Shown: positions 7,800 through 14,662 of the stretch, piece after piece
Position numbering within the stretch: position 1 is the first letter of the stretch
Layout: every line of letters begins with the position of its first letter
Source: Patescibacteria group bacterium
GTDB lineage: Bacteria > Patescibacteria > UBA1384 > CAILIB01
DNA length: 19,147 bases
Direction: 5' to 3'
NCBI GenBank assembly: GCA_020696955.1
Contig: JAJFBK010000002.1
Coordinates: 1 to 19,147 of the forward strand
Program-made: the position numbers and the translations under genes
Notes under the pieces: generated by a model
The model's database searches: none
Seen by the model: the letters and a program-made list of their open reading frames with translations, nothing else
Told to the model about the DNA's origin: nothing

Positions 7800-8517
7800 T
7801 CTTGGCGATTACGACAAACTCATACCAGGAACGGAGGACTGCCAGGAAGAATCCTTCTTTGCCGTCTAAAAATCCTTTTTGGAGCACATAGGTTTGCAGG
7901 AAACGGTAGACTGGCTTTCCGATAAGTTTGAGGCCAAGATGAGACTGGTCTTTTTGCTGGAGTGCTTGGGCTGAGCTGTAGGCATTGCTCTTGGCAATGA
8001 ACTGCTCGATGCTCGTATATGATTCATGCATGATGTCCAGGTTCAGATCTTTGAAATGCTCTGGCTCGATCACTTTTTCATGTACGGGTACTTCTGAAAA
8101 TTTGGTGACTGACTTTTTGAAGAGGCGGATTTGTCGGTCAGGGTACCAGCCGGCATTGGCTATCCATTTCCCGAGGAAAAGGGTTTTTCGAGAAAGAGTA
8201 TAGGCGTCGATTTCTTGGTTGGAAATGGCTTTCCGAATCATACCTTCGCTTCCAGGCTCAAGCCATTCGTCAGCGTCCAGACTTAAGATCCAGTCGTTGC
8301 CTGCCAGGCTTATGGAATGGTTTTTCTGGATGGCCCAGCCTTTCCACTCATGGGTAGTCACGGTAGCGCCGCATTCTTTGGCCAGGGCAACCGTATTGTC
8401 GGTGCTGCCACTGTCAACGACGATGAGCTCATCAGCCCATGAAACTGAACGCAGGCAGCGCTCGATGTTCTTCTCTTCGTTTTTGGTTATAATACAGACG
8501 GAGATTTTGGTTTCCAT
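7747..8517 (-). CDS. Family 2 glycosyltransferase, WaaE/KdtX (LgtF)-like
   Basis: A 256-residue GT2 enzyme on the minus strand. ISVCIITKNEEKNIERCL, WADELIVVDSGSTDNTV (about 27-43), WKGWAIQKNHSISLA, LSLDADEWLEP (about 79-88) and the later YPDRQIRLFKK with VPVHEKV are the hallmarks of the beta-1,4-glucosyltransferase-like WaaE/KdtX/LgtF group, common in small genomes. A hydrophobic or aromatic C-terminus (about 210-245) may associate with the membrane. I choose ATG 8517 over the in-frame ATG at 8529, because that ATG falls within a TATGCT -10 box. The 3' end overlaps the polymerase gene by 53 bases in opposite orientation. Sugar specificity is not predictable; the group name reflects similarity only. 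Confidence 0.88.
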   Translation of the reverse strand: METKISVCIITKNEEKNIERCLRSVSWADELIVVDSGSTDNTVALAKECGATVTTHEWKGWAIQKNHSISLAGNDWILSLDADEWLEPGSEGMIRKAISNQEIDAYTLSRKTLFLGKWIANAGWYPDRQIRLFKKSVTKFSEVPVHEKVIEPEHFKDLNLDIMHESYTSIEQFIAKSNAYSSAQALQQKDQSHLGLKLIGKPVYRFLQTYVLQKGFLDGKEGFFLAVLRSWYEFVVIAKIISLYRQPRQEQPKKLK

Positions 8518-8539
8518 AGTGCCCAGCATAGCATATTAG
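8511..8539 (+). promoter_or_regulatory. Plus-strand promoter facing the inverted GT2 promoter
   Basis: TTTCCA (8511-8516), a 17-base spacer and TATTAG (8534-8539) resemble a sigma-70-type promoter, with the -10 box 8 bases before the ATG at 8548. It overlaps the minus-strand promoter, so polymerase binding in the two directions would be mutually exclusive. The bases AGGA just before the T-run could alternatively be a Shine-Dalgarno core, so this one is less certain than the 5516-5545 promoter. Confidence 0.4.
8525..8530 (-). promoter_or_regulatory. Minus-strand -10 box, leaderless type
   Basis: TATGCT on the minus strand lies 7 bases before the ATG at 8517, so transcription should start at or next to the A of the ATG. 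A weak -35 (TTCATA, 8552-8547) precedes it by 16 bases. The pentamer AGCAT is directly repeated, so a second TATGCT lies 5 bases upstream (8535-8530). No Shine-Dalgarno sequence is present. Confidence 0.5.
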
Positions 8540-8547
8540 GATTTTTT

Positions 8548-9996
8548 ATGAAGCGGAGACCCGAGGTTTCAACTGTGGCGAATCGTTTGTGGCTGCCAGG
8601 ATTGATGGCAGTTTTTTCAATAGCTTTTTTGGTTCTCTACTCCCATAGCTACGCTTATTTTGGTTATCCTTCTGCGCCTGGAGGCGATCTTTACAACCAT
8701 TTTTTGCATATTCGAGAGCTGCAGAACGGGGGAATTGCTCACTTTTATGAGGGATATCCCAAGTTCTTTCACCTTTTAGTTTTGGCGGGCATGAGCCTGA
8801 CCGGACTGGATCCATTGAAGGTCATGCTCTACATGGTTCCCTTGGTGCTGCTCGGTTCGGCCCTTGCCTCTTCATGGCTTGCCTATCGTCTGGGAGGGAA
8901 GGTTGCTGCCTTTACCGCCTTCATGCTCATGCTTTTTGTCTCCGGTCAGCCACTCCAGACTTTGTATGACGGAGGATTTCCCAATACGATTGCCGCTCAC
9001 ATCATCGCTCCTTTTTTCCTTGGGTTCGTGGCTTTGTATCTGCAGGCCAAGTATAGAAAATGGCTGTTGGCCGCTTTCTTTACTGGATTTTTGCTTGTTT
9101 CGACCCATGCCTTTACTGCTGTCTACATCGGCCTGACGATAGTGTCTTTGATTTTCCTTTACAAAAAGATCTTCTGGAAGTACGGACTTCCCTTCATGAT
9201 TCTTTGTCTCTTGTTTTTATTGACTCCCGTGGCTCAGCCACTCCGGTCAATCTTGGCCAGCGTCATACGTTTGAAGTCCGACTTCCCTTGGGTGGCCGTG
9301 GTGGGAAAATTGGATAATCCCAATGCTATCTGGCGTTTAGTCGATTACCCTGAAGGCATCAATTATTTCATAGTCTACGCTGGAATTATCGGGACTGCGC
9401 TTTTGGCCTACCAAGCCTATCAAAAGAAGGAAAAAGCTCCTTTGTCGTACATGGTTTTTGTCTGGATAATTCTTCTCTTCGTAGGGTCTCGTCTCGAAGT
9501 GCTTGGTTTTCCGGTACGCCTCGCACGTGACCTGGCAACTCCTCTCACCATAGCCGCTTCGATAGTCGTGGCAACCGTATGGGAGCGGCCTAGGTTCCGC
9601 ATACCCCTGCGTATTGCCCTCATTGCACTCATCATCCTAATGACCAATCATCACTTCCTCTACCGTCTGCAGCGGATCAGGCATTATGAGCCTACCATGC
9701 AGTACACCAATGCCGATCAGGAGGCCGTAGACATGATAGGTGACCGTCCTGCCGCCGCCATCGCCCAATTCCTTCCTTATGTTGCCAAGGCCAATGTCGT
9801 TCCTGTGTTTCTCTCGGAAAACGGAATCCATACCCCCGAAGATCGGGCTCAACTCGAAAGCAAGGAGTACGTATTTTTCGAGATCAGAAGCGGCCATAAC
9901 GGTGAAGTGTTTCGGCCTCTGGTAGAAGAGATGGGATTTCGACAGGTGGCGGTATTTAAGGATCCCCTGAAAAGTGTCATCCTATTTCGGCGGTAG
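8548..9996 (+). CDS. Multi-membrane GT-C-like protein
   Basis: A 482-residue protein with roughly 9-11 membrane segments and a soluble C-terminal tail (about 370-482). After the first membrane segment it has YPSAPGGDLYNHFLHIREL (about 40-58). An acidic residue in the first external loop (here Asp47) is the typical catalytic feature of GT-C enzymes, which use polyprenyl-phosphate sugars on the outer face. The remaining membrane segments and the DLATPLTIAAS region fit GT-C topology but I recognise no named family. Its donor could come from the ALG5-like enzyme encoded at 11771-12472, which is an inference from context. It is the first gene after the divergent promoter at 8511-8539, and an AGGA sits 6 bases before the ATG. 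Confidence 0.65.
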   Translation: MKRRPEVSTVANRLWLPGLMAVFSIAFLVLYSHSYAYFGYPSAPGGDLYNHFLHIRELQNGGIAHFYEGYPKFFHLLVLAGMSLTGLDPLKVMLYMVPLVLLGSALASSWLAYRLGGKVAAFTAFMLMLFVSGQPLQTLYDGGFPNTIAAHIIAPFFLGFVALYLQAKYRKWLLAAFFTGFLLVSTHAFTAVYIGLTIVSLIFLYKKIFWKYGLPFMILCLLFLLTPVAQPLRSILASVIRLKSDFPWVAVVGKLDNPNAIWRLVDYPEGINYFIVYAGIIGTALLAYQAYQKKEKAPLSYMVFVWIILLFVGSRLEVLGFPVRLARDLATPLTIAASIVVATVWERPRFRIPLRIALIALIILMTNHHFLYRLQRIRHYEPTMQYTNADQEAVDMIGDRPAAAIAQFLPYVAKANVVPVFLSENGIHTPEDRAQLESKEYVFFEIRSGHNGEVFRPLVEEMGFRQVAVFKDPLKSVILFRR

Positions 9997-10025
9997 AGCG
10001 GTTATGGTAGAGTGGTGGTATTCGA

Positions 10026-10034
10026 TCTAATACT
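10026..10034 (+). promoter_or_regulatory. Possible -10 element before the Wzz-like gene
   Basis: TCTAATACT contains TCTAAT (7 bases before the ATG at 10039) and TAATAC (5 bases before). Either would give a leaderless or nearly leaderless transcript. No -35 box is recognisable and there is no Shine-Dalgarno site. The preceding gene ends at 9996, so read-through transcription is equally likely. Confidence 0.25.
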
Positions 10035-10038
10035 TTTT

Positions 10039-10653
10039 ATGGAACAATTCAATCCGCTTCGTTTGCTGGGCAAATACTGGCTTCCGGTCCTCGTGGTGAC
10101 GCTCGTCTTTTTTGGTCTGGGGTTGTGGGCAAGCAGCAATAAGCCGGTATCCATCTTCGGTTCCCTTTCGATAACTACCCAGGCTATTCCAAGCTACCCA
10201 GAAAGTAGCCAGCTGATCTTGCAGTCCTCTTCTAGTGGTGACACCCAGTTGGCGGTTGCCACTACCCAGACTTGGCTGACCGACCCTTCATTCACGAAGC
10301 AGGTGCTTGCGGCCTCAAACGTTTCTACCGAAGGTCTCAGTCTGAAGGGGCTAACCAAGGTATTTACCATCGTAACACCTGCACCTTATTCGAGTAGCTA
10401 TCAGATCCAATACATTGGTAAGAGCACAGAAGAAGTAGGCCGCGTCCTCACTAATGCCAAGGTGGAGCTGGATAAGTTGAAGGGGGAGTACAACAACAAA
10501 CAAAACACTGGGTTGAAGATCGAAAGTTTTTATTCAAACCCTACCATCACCTCGACTGGTGCTGGCATGCCTCTTACTCCGATCGCCGGTTTGCTAAGCG
10601 GTTTTATCGTAGCCATGGTTATCGTCTCATTGGTTGAGCGAAAGAAGGCCTAG
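10039..10653 (+). CDS. Wzz-like chain-length determinant protein
   Basis: A 204-residue protein with the Wzz-type layout: a short cytoplasmic N-terminus (MEQFNPLRLLGKYW), a first membrane segment (about 12-31), an external middle with a helical stretch (about 128-155), and a second membrane segment (about 181-199) preceded by a Pro-containing GMPLTPIAGLL motif, ending in a basic tail (ERKKA). Wzz proteins oligomerise around Wzy and set polymer length. It is shorter than typical Wzz (about 300 residues) and has no attached tyrosine kinase domain. I start it at ATG 10039 because the longer frame begins with GTG at 10012, and an -10-like element lies in between. The next gene starts 1 base after its stop. 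The family assignment rests on topology and context, as the middle region is poorly conserved. Confidence 0.65.
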   Translation: MEQFNPLRLLGKYWLPVLVVTLVFFGLGLWASSNKPVSIFGSLSITTQAIPSYPESSQLILQSSSSGDTQLAVATTQTWLTDPSFTKQVLAASNVSTEGLSLKGLTKVFTIVTPAPYSSSYQIQYIGKSTEEVGRVLTNAKVELDKLKGEYNNKQNTGLKIESFYSNPTITSTGAGMPLTPIAGLLSGFIVAMVIVSLVERKKA

Positions 10654-10654
10654 C

Positions 10655-11755
10655 ATGACCGTAGGCGTTGATGCCCGGGAGATTTGTAATCGGCCAGCCG
10701 GCAAGGGCCAGTATCTTCTCAGGGTTCTTGCTTCGTGGAAGCAGCAAAAAGCTTTTCCGATGGTCTTGTATGTCGAAGAAGGGCAAAGAATCCCTGAGGC
10801 CCTTGCGAAAGACTCGGACGATCTCATACGAGTAGTGGAGGTGGCAGGGGGATTCTTTTTCCATAGAAGAGTTGCTAAACGCCTTCGGGCCGACGGAGTT
10901 TCCGTATTTTTTGCTGCGTTAAGTTATCTTTCGGCCATTTTCAATCCGGTTCCTACTGTTACGGTTATCCATGATCTGGCTGTATTTCGTCTTAAAGGGT
11001 TTCGACATAACCGCAAGGCTCAGATTATCGAGCATCTAACCCTGCGGCCTTGCGTGCGCAGGTCGGCTCATTTGATAGCTGTTTCTGAGTCTACAAAACG
11101 TGACGTAATGGAGATTGGCAAAGCCAAGGAGTCCGACGTATCGGTAGTGTATGAGGCGGCGCTTCTTAACGACAAGGGTGGAGACGTGGCGCCGCTCCCA
11201 CTCGAGAAGAGAGGTGATTTCTTCCTGTTCGTTGCCACCCTTGAGCCACGAAAAAACGTGGCCACCGTAATGAAGGCTTATGCCGAATTGCCAGAAACGA
11301 TTCGGGAGAGGTATCGGCTGGTGCTTGCCGGGAAAATTGGCTGGGGAGGTGAAGATTATCCTGCCATGGCTGAAGAACTTTCTATTAAGGAAAAGGTGAC
11401 ATTTACCGGATATGTCAGTGATGATGAGGTGAGGCGTTTGTTTCGAGAAGCAGCGGCTTTCATCTATCCTAGTTTTTATGAGGGATTCGGCCTTCCGGTC
11501 ATCGAGGCCATGATGTCGGGAACTCCTCCGATTGTGAGCAATGTCTCATCACTTCCTGAAGTGGTGGGGAAGAACGGGCTGCTTTGCGCTCCTACGGATT
11601 ATTCTGGCATTGCCCAGACAATTGTCTCACTTGTTTCTGATAGCGAGTATTACGCTAAGATAAGCCAGGACGCCTATCAGACTGCCAAAAAGTTCAAGTG
11701 GGAAGACATCAGCAAGGAATTGGCTCTTATCGTAGGGGCTCAGGCAAAACCCTGA
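10655..11755 (+). CDS. Family 4 glycosyltransferase (GT-B fold)
   Basis: A 366-residue GT4 enzyme. The N-terminal domain has VGVDAREICNRPAGKGQYL and VTVIHDLAVF. The C-terminal donor-binding domain has LFVATLEPRKNVATVMKAY (about 191-209), VLAGKIGWGG, VTFTGYVSDDEVRRLF, and the signature YPSFYEGFGLPVIEAMMSG (about 271-289) with Glu276 and Glu284 in the E-x7-E pattern. PPIVSNVSSLPEVVG follows. It would add a sugar, often mannose-type or another hexose, to a lipid-linked acceptor; the exact sugar is unknown. ATG 10655 follows the previous stop by one base and gives the normal N-terminus; a TTG start at 10634 would overlap the previous gene. GAAGG sits 6 bases before this ATG as a weak ribosome-binding site, one of the few in the window. 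Confidence 0.9.
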   Translation: MTVGVDAREICNRPAGKGQYLLRVLASWKQQKAFPMVLYVEEGQRIPEALAKDSDDLIRVVEVAGGFFFHRRVAKRLRADGVSVFFAALSYLSAIFNPVPTVTVIHDLAVFRLKGFRHNRKAQIIEHLTLRPCVRRSAHLIAVSESTKRDVMEIGKAKESDVSVVYEAALLNDKGGDVAPLPLEKRGDFFLFVATLEPRKNVATVMKAYAELPETIRERYRLVLAGKIGWGGEDYPAMAEELSIKEKVTFTGYVSDDEVRRLFREAAAFIYPSFYEGFGLPVIEAMMSGTPPIVSNVSSLPEVVGKNGLLCAPTDYSGIAQTIVSLVSDSEYYAKISQDAYQTAKKFKWEDISKELALIVGAQAKP

Positions 11756-11761
11756 TATACT
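11753..11761 (+). promoter_or_regulatory. Extended -10 promoter before the ALG5-like gene
   Basis: TGATATACT gives a TG-n-TATACT extended -10 element. It overlaps the stop codon of the previous gene (TGA, 11753-11755) and ends 9 bases before the ATG at 11771. The predicted transcript would begin about 2-3 bases before the start codon. No -35 box is apparent, which extended -10 promoters tolerate. No Shine-Dalgarno site is present. Confidence 0.5.
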
Positions 11762-11770
11762 TCAGTTACC

Positions 11771-12472
11771 ATGGTTTATCTCTCGCTGGTTATCCCAGCT
11801 TACAATGAAGAGCACCGTCTTCCTCAGACCCTTTTGAAAATAAAGGATTTTTTAAATAAGCAAAAATATACGTTTGAAGTACTGGTTGTTGATGATGGCA
11901 GCACTGATCGTACCGTAGAAAAAATCAAGGAGATCGCTCATGATTTTCCTCAACTACGCCTCATTACGAATACGGAAAACAAGGGTAAGGGCGGAGTGGT
12001 CAAGCAAGGCATGCTTGAGGCAGGAGGAAAGTACCGATTGTTTATGGACGCTGATTATTCCACTCCTATTTCTGAGGTTGAGAAGTTGTTGCGCTGGGTT
12101 CCCCGCTATCAAGTGGTGATCGGTTCCAGATATCTTGAGCCCGGATCGATAAAGATACGACAGCCTTTGAAAAGACGGATTCTCTCGAGGGCCAGCAATC
12201 TGGCCATAAGGCTTTTGGCGGTACCTGGCATTAAGGATACCCAATGTGGCTTCAAGCTTTTTTCAGCTGAGGCAACGGCCGGCATATTTCCTTTGCAGAC
12301 AATGGACGGCTGGTCTTTTGACTTTGAGCTTCTGCATATTGCCCGGAAGCAGGGATATGAAATCAAAGAAGTGGCCGTCGATTGGTATGATTCGGATCGT
12401 TCTACGCTCAGGGCATCAAGGGCCGCTCTCAAGTCTTTAAGGGATCTCTTTGCCATCAGCCTGCGTTCATAA
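11771..12472 (+). CDS. Family 2 glycosyltransferase, ALG5/dolichyl-phosphate glucosyltransferase-like
   Basis: A 233-residue enzyme with strong similarity in layout to polyprenyl-phosphate sugar synthases: LSLVIPAYNEEHRLPQTL (about 4-21), VLVVDDGSTDRTVEKI (about 37-52), NKGKGGVVKQGMLEAGG (about 70-86), RLFMDADYSTP (about 89-99, with the DAD at 93-95), VVIGSRYLEPGS, and DTQCGFKLFSAEA (about 156-168). These are typical of ALG5-like enzymes, which transfer glucose from UDP-glucose to a polyprenyl phosphate. The product could feed the GT-C-like protein encoded at 8548-9996. No C-terminal membrane segment is present. The donor sugar is inferred from family only. Confidence 0.85.
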   Translation: MVYLSLVIPAYNEEHRLPQTLLKIKDFLNKQKYTFEVLVVDDGSTDRTVEKIKEIAHDFPQLRLITNTENKGKGGVVKQGMLEAGGKYRLFMDADYSTPISEVEKLLRWVPRYQVVIGSRYLEPGSIKIRQPLKRRILSRASNLAIRLLAVPGIKDTQCGFKLFSAEATAGIFPLQTMDGWSFDFELLHIARKQGYEIKEVAVDWYDSDRSTLRASRAALKSLRDLFAISLRS

Positions 12473-12554
12473 TGATCCCCCGAAAGGTTCAGCTAGAAAG
12501 AAAACTCTTTTTCTGGTTAAATGATCCTAAACGGCAGTCGCTAACAACTATTCT
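12473..12554. other. Intergenic stretch with short repeat and weak hairpin
   Basis: The 82 bases between the ALG5-like gene and the DUF3006-like gene region contain the octamer AATGATCC twice (from 12471 and from 12520). A short A/T-rich hairpin (AGAAAGA with TCTTTTTCT, about 12496-12515) is not GC-rich and not followed by a clean T-run, so I do not call it a terminator. A weak TAACAA lies 7 bases before the ATG at 12555. This is the longest gap inside the plus-strand array and probably marks the end of the glycan locus. Confidence 0.3.
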
Positions 12555-12785
12555 ATGATTGTTCGAAAACAAGCTACCCTTGATCATTTCGACGGTAAGC
12601 AGGCTGTGCTGCTACTGGAAAATGGCCAAGAACTTTGTATCCTGAAAGAAGAATTAGGAGCTGCCCTTTCAGAAGGAGATATATTCACTGTTCAAATACT
12701 GCCAGAGCAAGAAGCTGCCCTTGAGAAAAACGAGCTTGCCCGAACTCTCTTAAACCAATTGCTAGATGAAAAAACAGATTCCTGA
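12555..12785 (+). CDS. Small DUF3006-like protein
   Basis: A 76-residue protein with no membrane segment. TLDHFDGKQAVLLLENGQEL (residues 8-27), then ALSEGDIFTVQI, and a C-terminal helix ARTLLNQLLDE match the layout of DUF3006 proteins (a short beta barrel of the form DRIEGDxAVLxxxDG, with a GD turn and a terminal acidic-hydrophobic helix). The family has no established activity; in other bacteria members are often encoded next to ComEC-like metallo-beta-lactamase proteins. Here it overlaps the next gene (VanW family) by 20 bases, so the two are probably translated in a coupled manner. The ATG has no Shine-Dalgarno site. The family assignment is based on pattern recognition only. Confidence 0.65.
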   Translation: MIVRKQATLDHFDGKQAVLLLENGQELCILKEELGAALSEGDIFTVQILPEQEAALEKNELARTLLNQLLDEKTDS

Positions 12786-14598
12786 GGTAGAAAAACAGAA
12801 AAAGGGTACTGCCCCAAAACCTGCGACGAAGCCGTTGCGGAAAGCTGCTCGTATGCGGGTAGCTTTTATTACCCTTTCAGCCCTGATACTGGTGGGGCTT
12901 ACCGGTTTTACGGCCTATGCCTTTTATGTTTCTGAAAAAATAGTGCCACATACGGAAATCAGCGGGGTTTCTGTCGGAGGCCTGACCAAGCATGAAGCCA
13001 GGGATCGCCTTGATGCGAAGGTTTCCTCTTTCAAAAACCTTGAAGTTCCTTTTCAGTACGAGGCAAAAACCTGGACCCTAAAGCCATCGGATCTGGAAAC
13101 TGCCATAAGCTATGACCAGGCCCTCGAGGAAGCTTACGCAAAAGGAAAGCAGGGGCCATTCTTCTCCCAGATCAAAGACTTGTTTCGGTCATTCTTCATG
13201 AGCAACCGGCTTTCGGTGGACCTTACCGCTTATACGGAGGCTGGCAAAAAGAAGCTGGATGAAAAGATTCTCTCAGAAATTGAAAATCCTGTTGCAGAAA
13301 CTTCACTTTCCTTTATTCCTGGAAAGGTAGAGGTCAAAAATGGAAAAGCCGGCCAGAGACTGGATGCCAATAAGTTTGAAGCCGACCTTTACGCAGTTCT
13401 TACCAACAGGAGCAGTGACGTAAGACTTTCGCTTGCCACCTTCCAGCCAACCATTACCGCCCAGGAAGCGGTTCTTGCTCAAGAATTGGCAACCCAGATG
13501 CTGGCTTCTTCTTGGAAGATTGATGCGGGAACCGTATCGCTAGACCTTGATCCACAAGAGTTGGCGACTTATCTTTCAACGGTTCCAAATGAAGACGCCA
13601 CAGGGCTAACTATTGTTATCAATCAAGACAAAGCAAAGACAAAGGTTTCTGAGCTTGCTAAAAAAGCAAATACCGACCCGGCCAATGCTCGGCTTAAGAG
13701 TGAGAATGGGGTCCTCAAAATTTCACAACCTGAAAAAAACGGAGTCGAAGTGGTGGAGGAAGTAACCGTATCTAGACTACTGACTAGTATCGCTGCCGCT
13801 TCAAGCACGGCGAGCCGAAGTATTCAGGCCGAAACCAAGGTTTCTCAGGCGGATCTTCGAACCGACAACTACGAACAAATTGGCATCAAGGAGCTGATAG
13901 GTACTGCCACCACTGATTTTTCTGGCAGTCCTGCTAACCGAATTCATAACATCAAGCATGGCCAGTCAGTTCTGAATGGCGGGTTCGTAAAAGATGGCGA
14001 GGTGTATTCAACCACTGGAACCTTAGGGCCAGTTGAGATTTCTACCGGATATTTGCCTGAGCTTATTATTAGAGATAACCGCACGACCCCAGAAGCCGGA
14101 GGAGGACTCTGCCAGGTTTCCACTACCTTGTTCCGGGCAGTTCTTAATGCTGGCCTGCCAGTTACAGACCGCACCAACCATTCTTACCGTGTAGGCTACT
14201 ACGAACGGGGAGTGGGTCCAGGTCTCGACGCTACGGTGTACATTCCCAACCCTGACTTCAAATGGAAAAACGATACAGGAAATGCGGTGTATATTCAGTC
14301 ATACGTGGTAGGTACCAAGATTACCTTTGAGCTTTACGGAACCAGAGACGGGCGGTCCTCAGTTATTGGAGCCCCTCAAATTTTGGAAGAAATCAAAGTT
14401 GGTGAGCCGATCTATGCTGAAACCGATACATTGTATAAAGGAGAGCGCAAGCAGGTAGAGACCGCTCATGACGGAGCTCGTACTTCGGTAGTGTATACGG
14501 TCACTCGAAACGGCGAACAGCTCAATCGCCAAGTATTCAATAGTTACTATAGGCCATGGCCGGCCCAATATCTGGTCGGTACCAAGGAGCGGCCGTAG
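12766..14598 (+). CDS. VanW-family membrane protein with peptidoglycan-binding-type domains
   Basis: A 610-residue protein anchored by one membrane segment (about 31-53) after a basic cytoplasmic head, so the rest is outside the cell. Two related external regions (about 100-215 and 235-345; for example DLTAYTEAGKKKLDEKI and TIVINQDKAKTKVSELAKK) resemble the YoaR-type putative peptidoglycan-binding domains. The VanW domain (about 380-525) has DFSGSPANRIHNI, the signature GGGLCQVSTTLFRA (about 445-458) and NHSYRVGYYERGVGPGLDAT. A C-terminal beta-rich stretch (about 535-605, GEPIYAETDTLYKGERKQV) looks like a G5-type extension. VanW proteins accompany some vancomycin-resistance clusters but are widespread without resistance, so a general envelope role is more likely. 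There is no resistance locus here. The start overlaps the DUF3006-like gene. Confidence 0.88.
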   Translation: MKKQIPEVEKQKKGTAPKPATKPLRKAARMRVAFITLSALILVGLTGFTAYAFYVSEKIVPHTEISGVSVGGLTKHEARDRLDAKVSSFKNLEVPFQYEAKTWTLKPSDLETAISYDQALEEAYAKGKQGPFFSQIKDLFRSFFMSNRLSVDLTAYTEAGKKKLDEKILSEIENPVAETSLSFIPGKVEVKNGKAGQRLDANKFEADLYAVLTNRSSDVRLSLATFQPTITAQEAVLAQELATQMLASSWKIDAGTVSLDLDPQELATYLSTVPNEDATGLTIVINQDKAKTKVSELAKKANTDPANARLKSENGVLKISQPEKNGVEVVEEVTVSRLLTSIAAASSTASRSIQAETKVSQADLRTDNYEQIGIKELIGTATTDFSGSPANRIHNIKHGQSVLNGGFVKDGEVYSTTGTLGPVEISTGYLPELIIRDNRTTPEAGGGLCQVSTTLFRAVLNAGLPVTDRTNHSYRVGYYERGVGPGLDATVYIPNPDFKWKNDTGNAVYIQSYVVGTKITFELYGTRDGRSSVIGAPQILEEIKVGEPIYAETDTLYKGERKQVETAHDGARTSVVYTVTRNGEQLNRQVFNSYYRPWPAQYLVGTKERP

Positions 14599-14623
14599 GC
14601 TGGTTCCTGAGCGGTTTTTTAGC

Positions 14624-14629
14624 TATAGT
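14624..14629 (+). promoter_or_regulatory. Possible -10 box upstream of yebC
   Basis: TATAGT is a good -10 match in the 64-base gap between the VanW-family gene and yebC, and would give a leader of about 27 bases. No clear -35 box is found at the right distance, and the leader has no obvious Shine-Dalgarno site close to the ATG. The preceding TTTTTT (14614-14619) lacks a real stem in front of it, so it is not a good terminator. Confidence 0.35.
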
Positions 14630-14662
14630 TCAGAAAGAAGCAGATAAATAGCCATTTTCGTT

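Noticed and set aside
12496..12515. Hairpin AGAAAGA/TCTTTTTCT after the ALG5-like gene
   Set aside because: The stem is A/T-rich and bulged and not followed by a T-tract, so it is too weak to be called a terminator.
12766..14598. Vancomycin-resistance gene, from the VanW name
   Set aside because: There is no vanHAX-type ligase or dehydrogenase nearby, and the YoaR-like layout is the common envelope form of the family.
14599..14622. Possible intrinsic terminator before yebC, because of a TTTTTT run after GAGCGG
   Set aside because: Only about three base pairs can form upstream of the T-run; there is no stable GC-rich stem.
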